From Phycisphaerales bacterium (GTDB taxonomy: Bacteria > Planctomycetota > Phycisphaerae > Phycisphaerales > UBA1924): DNA of 10,907 bases. Below the pieces are notes generated by a model, which saw only the letters and a list, made by a program, of their open reading frames with translations, was not told the DNA's origin and did no database searches. Position 1 is the first letter of the stretch, and each line of letters begins with the position of its first letter. The stretch lies in NCBI GenBank assembly GCA_030680655.1, contig JAUXUZ010000353.1, forward strand, positions 1-10,907. The letters are read 5' to 3'. Positions 1 to 5,185 of the stretch are shown piece by piece. Both the position numbers and the translations under genes were made by a program.

Positions 1-101
1 ATACACGGGCTTGAAGCCCTGACCCGCAACGGGCAAGCAATCTGGCACGCCGCCACAGAAAGCCGCTGCCGATCGAGCACGGCTCGAACACCCGGGCACG
101 A

Positions 102-133
102 GGTCCCCTCAGAGCGAAGATTGCGAGGGGCCC
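102..133 (-). terminator. Possible terminator-like inverted repeat behind tRNA-Val
   Basis: GGTCCCCTC (102-110) and GAGGGGCCC (125-133) can pair with one mismatch around a 14-nt loop, about 35 nt downstream of the tRNA 3' end. No T-tract follows on the minus strand, so it may be a trailer-processing or rho-dependent site rather than an intrinsic terminator. The rest of positions 1-167 shows no convincing gene; a short GGGCT/AGCCC hairpin lies at 7-19. Confidence 0.25.
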
Positions 134-167
134 GCAGCAGCGATGAGAACGCCGCAGATCGAGGCAA

Positions 168-241
168 TGGGCGATACTGGATTCGAACCAGTGACCTCTT
201 CCATGTCAAGGAAGCGCGCTAGCCAACTGCGCTAATCGCCC
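168..241 (-). tRNA. tRNA-Val (anticodon GAC)
   Basis: Read on the minus strand the sequence folds into a complete cloverleaf. A 7-bp acceptor stem pairs GGGCGAT with ATCGCCC. T8-A9 follows, then a D arm with GCGC/GCGC, an anticodon stem CTTCC/GGAAG around loop TTGACAT, a 5-nt variable loop and a T arm ACTGG-TTCGAAT-CCAGT. The anticodon GAC lies at 205-207 and reads the valine codons GUC and GUU. The discriminator base is A at 168. The CCA end is not encoded (ATT follows), so it must be added by a CCA-adding enzyme. The gene is a single unit with its own upstream promoter. All stems are perfectly paired and I see no sign of decay. Confidence 0.96.
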
Positions 242-280
242 GAACGGTGCCAACGGCTGTGCGGCCGCTGGCTGGGGGCG

Positions 281-310
281 AGTATACGCCCGCACATTCG
301 TCTGACTCAA
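281..310 (-). promoter_or_regulatory. Sigma-70-type promoter of tRNA-Val
   Basis: On the minus strand TTGAGT (305-310) and TATACT (281-286) are separated by 18 bp and match the -35 and -10 consensus in 4 and 5 of 6 positions. Transcription would start near 274, giving a leader of about 33 nt before the mature tRNA. The boxes lie between the prpB stop codon and the tRNA, so the tRNA need not depend on readthrough from prpB. Confidence 0.6.
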
Positions 311-320
311 GGGGAGGCCA

Positions 321-1238
321 TCAGCGGACCGGTAACTCCCACGGGGTGCCCGGTGCGTACTTGATGAGGTCGTAGAGCTGCTGGCGGGTCTGCATCCGGC
401 CCAGGAACGGCTGGACGGACCCATCGGTCTTGAGCTGAGTCAGGGCCTCTGTCACCGCCCCCATTGCCACTCGGAGCAGGCTGACGGGGTAGATCACGCA
501 GGCGTATCCCATCTCGCCGAACCGGCTGAGCGGGATGATGGGCGTCTTGCCGAACTCGGTCATGTTGGCAAGCAGGTAGGCGCCCGCACGCCCGCCGCGG
601 CCGCCTGAAACGCCCACCTCGCTTGCGAAGCGTGCAAACTCCTCCTCGGTCGCGAGCCCCTCGGGGAAGATCATGTCGGCCCCCGCCTGGAAATACGCTT
701 TGGCGCGGGTGACCGCAGCTTCAAACCCCTCAACTCCGCGCGCATCGGTGCGGGCGCAGATTACCGGGCGAGCAAGGAGATCCGCCCCCCCCACCTCTTT
801 CGCGGCCTTTGCGGCCCACTGCACCTTCTCTACCATGTGGTCCGTCGGCACGAGCGCTTTGCCATCCAGGTGCCCGCACCGCTTAGGGAACTGCTGATCT
901 TCCAGGTGAAGGCCCGCAGCACCGGCGCGAGCGTACTCGATGACCGTCCGCCGGACCATCTCGGCCTCGCCGAAGCCGGTATCGGCGTCGGCGATCAGTG
1001 GCAGGCCGCTGGAGTCGTAGACCTCGCGGATCACGCGGCAGAAGTGCTCGAGCGTGAGCAGCCCAACATCGGGGACGCCAGCGCAGACACTGGTGGCCGC
1101 GCCCGATACGTACGTAGCGCTGAAACCGGCTTGGGCAACCGCCCGGGCGCAGAGCCCGTTGAAGGAGCCTGGCATGGCGAGGCCGCCGGCGTCGAGCAGG
1201 GCGCGAAGGCGGGCGGGAGCGGAGACTGGGGTGGGCAT
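321..1238 (-). CDS. prpB: 2-methylisocitrate lyase (PrpB)
   Basis: Isocitrate lyase/PEP mutase superfamily enzyme, 305 residues, expected to split (2S,3R)-2-methylisocitrate into pyruvate and succinate, the last step of the methylcitrate cycle for propionyl-CoA oxidation in the cytosol. Visible family signatures are ADADTGFG (residues 83-90, metal-binding Asp84/Asp86), HLEDQ (111-115), the catalytic loop KRCGH (119-123, Cys121), ARTDA (162-166) and NMTEFGKTP (225-233). The KRCGH loop and the TEFGKTP motif favour PrpB over PEP mutase or oxaloacetate hydrolase. I chose the ATG at 1238 because family homology begins just after it; the frame stays open upstream to a TTG at 1295. There is no Shine-Dalgarno sequence before the ATG, which may mean a leaderless mRNA. 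A glycine/arginine-rich insert, SGGRGGRAG (211-219), is unusual. prpC and prpD are not in the window; the neighbours are a tRNA and a secreted cyclophilin. Confidence 0.9.
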   Translation of the reverse strand: MPTPVSAPARLRALLDAGGLAMPGSFNGLCARAVAQAGFSATYVSGAATSVCAGVPDVGLLTLEHFCRVIREVYDSSGLPLIADADTGFGEAEMVRRTVIEYARAGAAGLHLEDQQFPKRCGHLDGKALVPTDHMVEKVQWAAKAAKEVGGADLLARPVICARTDARGVEGFEAAVTRAKAYFQAGADMIFPEGLATEEEFARFASEVGVSGGRGGRAGAYLLANMTEFGKTPIIPLSRFGEMGYACVIYPVSLLRVAMGAVTEALTQLKTDGSVQPFLGRMQTRQQLYDLIKYAPGTPWELPVR

Positions 1239-1243
1239 ACGGG

Positions 1244-1273
1244 AGGATAGTGGAGGTGGCTGGGATGAGCCAA
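1244..1273 (-). promoter_or_regulatory. Possible promoter for leaderless prpB mRNA
   Basis: Minus-strand TTGGCT (1268-1273) and TATCCT (1244-1249) are 18 bp apart, each matching consensus in 4 of 6 positions. The -10 box ends only 5 nt before the prpB ATG, so transcription would start at or next to the A of the start codon. This agrees with the absence of a ribosome-binding site. The matches are modest and could be chance. Confidence 0.28.
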
Positions 1274-1317
1274 CGGCCACTTGCCTCGCTACCAAGCGGC
1301 ATGGAACGGAGGCGGGG

Positions 1318-1349
1318 CAAACACAACTGCCCGGGCTTCCGGTCCGGGC
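1318..1349 (-). terminator. Weak terminator candidate behind cyclophilin gene 1
   Basis: On the minus strand GCCCGG (1344-1349) pairs with CCGGGC (1329-1334) around a 9-nt loop, followed by AGTTGTGTTTG, a T/G-rich run rather than a clean T-tract. It lies about 60 nt behind the stop codon of the first cyclophilin gene and before prpB, the place where a terminator is needed. The rest of 1239-1411 holds no gene that I can support. Confidence 0.35.
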
Positions 1350-1411
1350 TGCGGATGAACTTCAGTTCTGGCCGATGGCCCTCGGATGACGTCGGACGCC
1401 GCGGCCCTCAC

Positions 1412-3091
1412 TCATGGAACCTCAACGGTGATCTCGCTGCTGGTGATCCCACCCAGGTTGCCGTAGTTGTCGCTCACGCGGGCAAAGATGCGGTTGACGC
1501 CGAGCGAGAGGTCCTCGCTGCTCACGGTGAAGCCCCAGCTGGACGACCCAGTGTTGTACGTGGCAAAGCCGATCAGGCGGTCGTTGAGCGGGTTGAGGAT
1601 GCCGTCACCGTCGGTGTCGTAGAAGATGCTGATGCGGCGCAGGCCGGTGGTGTCGGGCAGGCCGTTGTCGAAGCCGAGGTTGACGCTGCTGCCGGGCGAA
1701 ACGGTCGTCGACCCGGGGTTTACGCCGGTGGTCGGCACCGCCGCGCCGAGGGTAACCGTCCGCATTGACACGGCGGTTGCTCCATCCGTGTCGATCACCC
1801 GGGCGAAGATGTTGTTGGCCCCGTTGGCCATGCCGGCGGTCGAGATGCGGGCGTTCCAGCCGCCCTCGGACGAGGCGTCGGAGCCCAGCAGCGTGTCGAG
1901 GTTCTCATCGAACTCGCCGTTGCCGTCTGCATCGAACCAGAACTGCACGCTCGCAACGCCGCCGAAGCCGGCCGCGTCGTTGTCGAGCACGCCGAAGGCG
2001 CTCAGCAGCATGCTGCCGCCGACGGCGACGTTGCTCTGGCCCTGCATGCCACCGATCGACGGCGCGAAGTTGGTGATCTCGTAGGTGAACTCGTCGTCGG
2101 TGAACGTCGTGCCGTCGGCGCTGGTGGCACGCAGCCGGATGGTGGCCGTACCGCGGGTGCCGGTGGTGTTTGGAGTGACGAGCAGGTTGCCGGCGCTGTC
2201 GATTGACACGCTTGCCAGCGAGGGGTTGTCCGTCACGCTCGCCGACCACGTCGCGGTCTCCACGCCCGTCAGGTCGCTGAGCAGTGTCGCACTGATGATT
2301 GTCAGGTAGTCGGTCGGGCGCACCGGCAACTGGAGCGGCGAGGGAAGCAAGAGCGGCATGCTGCCCAGTGCGCTGTTGAAGACGCCCGACGCGTTGTAGT
2401 AGGTGTAGTTGTTGATCGCATCAACGACGGACCTCGTAAACCCGAGGATACTGCCGAACGTGGCGTAGCCCGGCGGGTTGGTGCCGGCGTCGAACACGCC
2501 CGTGTTGTTGGTGACGTTGATGTAGAACTGGCTGGTGCCACTGTCTGGGTTGGTCGACCGCGCCAGGCCGACGGAGTACGCAACGTTTCCAGTCGGGTGC
2601 TCGAGGGCGATCGGGTCGTGAACCTGGCCAGGGTCGGTGCCGGTGGGGATAAACGACGGCTGGTTGTTCGCGTCAACTGTTCCGTTGTAGTCGGTTGTCG
2701 GCGGGCGGAAACCGCCGCCTTGGATCAGCCCGTAGTTGATCGTAAAGGTGGGGCGCTGGGAGCGGTGGAAGATGGTGTTGTTGTAGAACCCCTCTGACAC
2801 ATACGTGAGGAAGTTGGCGACGGTGTTCGGCGCCCAGTCACCGCGGAGCGAAATGTCGATCGTTCCGACGTTGGTCACCAGCCGCACCACCTGCGTCACG
2901 CTGGTGTCGGTGTAGCGCCCCAGCAGGCTGACGCTCAGCACCGCTCCCGCTGAGTTCTGGACCACATCATCCAAGGCGCTGCCGACAGTGACATCCAAGA
3001 GCTCTCGCCGTTCGAGTTGCTCGAAGACAAAGCCATCGGCTTTGGAGCGGGCCTTGGAGGTACGGGCGAACGGGCGGGGGGCTCTGTGCAT
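1412..3091 (-). CDS. Secreted LEPR-XLL cyclophilin-type peptidyl-prolyl isomerase, copy 1
   Basis: The protein has 559 residues. Residues 23-32 (FEQLERRELL) form the planctomycete LEPR-XLL element, which sits near the N-terminus of many exported planctomycete proteins; the Pro of LEPR is Arg here. A cyclophilin domain spans about 65-275, with FHR (108-110, catalytic Arg110), QGGGF (124-128), SGTSQFYIN (184-192) and YATFGSI (209-215). It would catalyse cis-trans isomerisation of X-Pro bonds outside the cytoplasm. The tail has a cadherin/Ig-like stretch (about 280-345) and then two related units (380-449 and 485-558), each with a DxDG(N/D)G calcium-type loop, a D-x-L-(L/I)-G step and NxIFARVxD. 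The start at ATG 3091 is preferred because GAGGAAG (3096-3102) lies 4 nt upstream; the frame remains open to a TTG at 3247. The neighbour at 3237-4892 is a paralogue. The substrate is unknown. I am sure of the fold but not of where the mature protein is located. Confidence 0.88.
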   Translation of the reverse strand: MHRAPRPFARTSKARSKADGFVFEQLERRELLDVTVGSALDDVVQNSAGAVLSVSLLGRYTDTSVTQVVRLVTNVGTIDISLRGDWAPNTVANFLTYVSEGFYNNTIFHRSQRPTFTINYGLIQGGGFRPPTTDYNGTVDANNQPSFIPTGTDPGQVHDPIALEHPTGNVAYSVGLARSTNPDSGTSQFYINVTNNTGVFDAGTNPPGYATFGSILGFTRSVVDAINNYTYYNASGVFNSALGSMPLLLPSPLQLPVRPTDYLTIISATLLSDLTGVETATWSASVTDNPSLASVSIDSAGNLLVTPNTTGTRGTATIRLRATSADGTTFTDDEFTYEITNFAPSIGGMQGQSNVAVGGSMLLSAFGVLDNDAAGFGGVASVQFWFDADGNGEFDENLDTLLGSDASSEGGWNARISTAGMANGANNIFARVIDTDGATAVSMRTVTLGAAVPTTGVNPGSTTVSPGSSVNLGFDNGLPDTTGLRRISIFYDTDGDGILNPLNDRLIGFATYNTGSSSWGFTVSSEDLSLGVNRIFARVSDNYGNLGGITSSEITVEVP

Positions 3092-3095
3092 GGGG

Positions 3096-3128
3096 CTTCC
3101 TCGTCCAGCCCCCCGAGAACGGGGGCTG
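3096..3128 (-). promoter_or_regulatory. 5'UTR hairpin plus ribosome-binding site of cyclophilin gene 1
   Basis: CAGCCCCC (minus strand, 3121-3128) pairs perfectly with GGGGGCTG (3106-3113) around a 7-nt loop. Three nucleotides further on lies the Shine-Dalgarno GAGGAAG (3096-3102), then CCCC and the ATG. The 8-bp GC stem is placed to protect the mRNA 5' end or to hold the ribosome site open. The paralogous gene has the same order and spacing with a different stem sequence. Confidence 0.6.
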
Positions 3129-3137
3129 TTCGCCTTT

Positions 3138-3166
3138 AGTATGCGCTGTCGCGGCCAGAATGTCGC
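3138..3166 (-). promoter_or_regulatory. Promoter candidate of cyclophilin gene 1
   Basis: Minus-strand GCGACA (3161-3166) and CATACT (3138-3143) are 17 bp apart, each matching sigma-70 consensus in 4 of 6 positions. The predicted start near 3131 leaves a leader of about 40 nt that begins just before the hairpin. It implies that gene 1 can be transcribed independently of gene 2. Confidence 0.4.
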
Positions 3167-3236
3167 CTGAAAAAACCCGTTCGGAGACAGATTTTCTACC
3201 CCCTTCCCGAGGGAGCACCGCGGACCGGGTCGGACG

Positions 3237-4892
3237 TCAGACATCAACCGTAATGAGACTCGAAGTCAGCCCGCCAAGGTTGCCGTAGTTGTCGGTCGTG
3301 CGTGCGAAGATGCGGTTGAGTCCTTCCATGAGGTCCTCACCGGAAACCGTATAGGTCCATGAGCCGCTCCCTGAGTTGTAGACCGCGTGCCCAATCAGGC
3401 GGTCGGTCAGCGGGTTGAGCAGCCCGTTGCCGTCGGTATCGAGGAAGATGCTCACACGCCGAATGCCGGATGCGTCGGGCAGGCCGCCAATGTCCAAGCC
3501 GACATTCTGCCCGGGTGGGACAGTGGTCTCGTCGGGTGTGATGACTCCCGTCGGGACCGTGGCTCGCAGCGTCACAACCAAAGACGTCGTCGTCGTCGCG
3601 TTCTCTGTATCCGTCACGCGCGCGAAGATCCGATTCGCGCCGGCGACCATGCCCGAGGTACTGACGCGGAAGTTCCACCCGCCCGTCGCTGAAGTGTCAG
3701 CGCCGAGAAGTTCATCGGCGCCGTCGAGTTCACCGTCGCCATTGGTGTCGTAGTAGAAGGCTACCGACCCAACCCCGCCGCCGGTCGCGTCGAGGTCGCG
3801 GACACCGAATGCGCTCAGCAGCATCGACTGCCCGACGGCGATGTTCGATTGACCCTGGATGCCCCCGATCGCCGGGGGCGGGTTCGTGATGGTGATGTCG
3901 AAGGCATCCTCGACGAACGTGCCATCGAAGGCGGTGATGCGAACGGTGATCGTTGCCGTTCCAAGCGCCGTGCCAACGGGCGTGAGGATGAGATTGCCGC
4001 CGTTGAGCGAGGCGGTGACAAGGTTGGGGTTGCCACTGACCACGCTGATCTGACCGAAGATGCCGCTGAGCACAGAAGCATTGGAGATTGTGAGGTAGTC
4101 GGTCGGGAAGATCGGCAGCGGCACAAACCCCTGGCCGTTGGGCGGAACACGCAGCGGCAGCGAACCGAACGAAGCGCCGAAGTCGGTGGAGAAGTCCGTC
4201 GATTGGAACGCCGCCAGTGCATCGAGCACCTGAAGGCTTGCGGGCAGGAGCGTACCGAAGACGGCGTAGCCGGAGTCGGGAATGTTCGGTGTCGTGTCGT
4301 CGAGGCTCGGGTTGTTGGTGACGTTGAAGAAGAACTGGCTGTTGGCGCTGTTGATGCTGGCCGAACGCGCCATCGCGATTGAGCCGCGCGTGTTGCCCGT
4401 GGGGTTCTCAAGGGCGATCGAAGCGTTGGTGGGGATCGGCTGAGGCGTCGCGGCCGCGTTGGGGGGGAATGTGGTGTAGTTGCCCGTGGGCCGCTGGAAG
4501 CCGCCCCCCTGCAGCACGCCGATGCCGTCGAGGGGCACCGTCGTCTCGCGGTGGAAGATCGTGTTGTTGTACGCGCCGGCGTTCACGTACGAAAGGAAAT
4601 TGGCAACGGTGTTGGGCGCAGCCCCGCCGAAGAGGGCCATGTCAAGGTTGCCCGAGTTGGTGATGAACCGCACAACGCTCGAGACCGAGGGGTCGGTGTA
4701 CCGGTTCGCCAGGTTCACCACCGCCGCGGGTGCGCCGCGGTTGTGCGAAAAGTCGTTGATCGGGATGGCGATCGTGATGGTCAGGAGCTGCCGTTGCTCA
4801 AGGTCCTCAAAGACAAACCCGTCGTCGACGCGGTTGCTGCGGCGCGGGGCGAGAACGGAGGCGCGAGCCAGGAGCGAGGGGAGCGTGAGCAT
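3237..4892 (-). CDS. Secreted LEPR-XLL cyclophilin-type peptidyl-prolyl isomerase, copy 2
   Basis: The protein has 551 residues and the same architecture as copy 1. The LEPR-XLL variant FEDLEQRQLL is at 28-37. The cyclophilin domain spans about 67-277, with FHR (113-115, catalytic Arg115), QGGGF (128-132), NSQFFFNV (184-191) and YAVFG (209-213). A cadherin/Ig-like stretch (about 285-337) follows, then GGIQGQSNIAVGQSMLLSAF (343-362), nearly identical to copy 1. Two tandem units (375-443 and 478-551) carry the loops DTNGDGELD and DTDGNGLLN and end in RIFARxxD. It probably acts as an extracellular or periplasmic proline isomerase. The chosen ATG (4892) has GAGAAAG 8 nt upstream; the frame stays open to a GTG at 4964. 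The two proteins are recognisably homologous over their full length but have diverged clearly at DNA level, so the duplication is not recent. There is no C-terminal dockerin or membrane anchor; retention may rely on the LEPR segment or the repeats. Confidence 0.88.
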   Translation of the reverse strand: MLTLPSLLARASVLAPRRSNRVDDGFVFEDLEQRQLLTITIAIPINDFSHNRGAPAAVVNLANRYTDPSVSSVVRFITNSGNLDMALFGGAAPNTVANFLSYVNAGAYNNTIFHRETTVPLDGIGVLQGGGFQRPTGNYTTFPPNAAATPQPIPTNASIALENPTGNTRGSIAMARSASINSANSQFFFNVTNNPSLDDTTPNIPDSGYAVFGTLLPASLQVLDALAAFQSTDFSTDFGASFGSLPLRVPPNGQGFVPLPIFPTDYLTISNASVLSGIFGQISVVSGNPNLVTASLNGGNLILTPVGTALGTATITVRITAFDGTFVEDAFDITITNPPPAIGGIQGQSNIAVGQSMLLSAFGVRDLDATGGGVGSVAFYYDTNGDGELDGADELLGADTSATGGWNFRVSTSGMVAGANRIFARVTDTENATTTTSLVVTLRATVPTGVITPDETTVPPGQNVGLDIGGLPDASGIRRVSIFLDTDGNGLLNPLTDRLIGHAVYNSGSGSWTYTVSGEDLMEGLNRIFARTTDNYGNLGGLTSSLITVDV

Positions 4893-4900
4893 GGTCGGGT

Positions 4901-4929
4901 CTTTCTCATGCCCGGGCAAGGTGCCCGGG
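4901..4929 (-). promoter_or_regulatory. 5'UTR hairpin plus ribosome-binding site of cyclophilin gene 2
   Basis: A perfect 7-bp stem, CCCGGGC (4911-4917) with GCCCGGG (4923-4929), closes a 5-nt loop. On the minus strand it ends exactly 3 nt before GAGAAAG (4901-4907), which is followed after 8 nt by the ATG. The arrangement stem, 3 nt, GAGRAAG matches that of the paralogous gene although the stems differ in sequence. Confidence 0.6.
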
Positions 4930-4946
4930 GGTCTGTGTGGGCCTCG

Positions 4947-4975
4947 ATTATGCGCCGCACGCACCGCCGAGGAAA
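4947..4975 (-). promoter_or_regulatory. Promoter candidate of cyclophilin gene 2
   Basis: Minus-strand CATAAT (4947-4952) matches the -10 consensus in 5 of 6 positions. A poor -35, TTTCCT (4970-4975), lies 17 bp upstream. Both cyclophilin promoters share the context GCGCATA(A/C)T. The start would be near 4940, giving a leader of about 48 nt that contains the hairpin. Confidence 0.42.
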
Positions 4976-5080
4976 GCGCTGCGGGCCAAAACAGGGGCGG
5001 GAACGGGCTTGGAAGTCGCTGCAGGGTACAGGTACGCCGCTCTGGCGCCGCCGGATGCGTGCGTAGACCCTCTTGCCGCC

Positions 5081-5126
5081 TAAACTCGGGCCGTTTTGTG
5101 CGCCGGGCGCACCGCCGCCCGGTGTA
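5081..5126 (+). promoter_or_regulatory. aspS leader: -10 candidate and strong 5' hairpin
   Basis: TAAACT (5081-5086) is a possible -10 box, without a convincing -35. Just after the expected start (about 5093), CCGGGCG (5103-5109) pairs with CGCCCGG (5116-5122) around a 6-nt loop. Flanking pairs, including two G-U, extend the stem to about 11 bp (5099-5109 with 5116-5126). The hairpin would sit at the very 5' end of the aspS mRNA. It has no T-box features, so I read it as an mRNA-stabilising or attenuating structure at most. The remainder of the roughly 290-bp divergent region (4893-5185) contains only the two promoter areas and no gene. Confidence 0.4.
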
Positions 5127-5166
5127 AGGTCGGTGAAAGCCCGGCCCTGGCCCTCAGCGCCCCACC

Positions 5167-5180
5167 AAGGAAGGTTTCCT
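5167..5180 (+). promoter_or_regulatory. aspS ribosome-binding site within a small inverted repeat
   Basis: AAGGAAGG (5167-5174) is the only Shine-Dalgarno-like run before the aspS ATG at 5186, at the rather long distance of 11 nt. AGGAA (5168-5172) can pair with TTCCT (5176-5180) over a 3-nt loop, which would partly hide the site. This supports the ATG at 5186 over upstream starts. Confidence 0.45.
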
Positions 5181-5185
5181 CTCTC

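Noticed and set aside
1..223. Plus-strand open frame from the window edge, ending with the peptide GRYWIRTSDLFHVKEAR
   Set aside because: Its end is the antisense reading of the tRNA-Val gene, a well-known false-gene signature; the upstream part shows no family features.
3170..3236. Six-T run on the minus strand behind cyclophilin gene 2 as an intrinsic terminator
   Set aside because: Only a 3-bp CCG/CGG stem precedes the T-run; no stable hairpin could be built.
3092..3247. In-frame 52-residue N-terminal extension of cyclophilin copy 1 from a TTG
   Set aside because: It would cover the promoter, hairpin and ribosome site of the gene, and the ATG at 3091 has a proper Shine-Dalgarno; the paralogue supports the short N-terminus.
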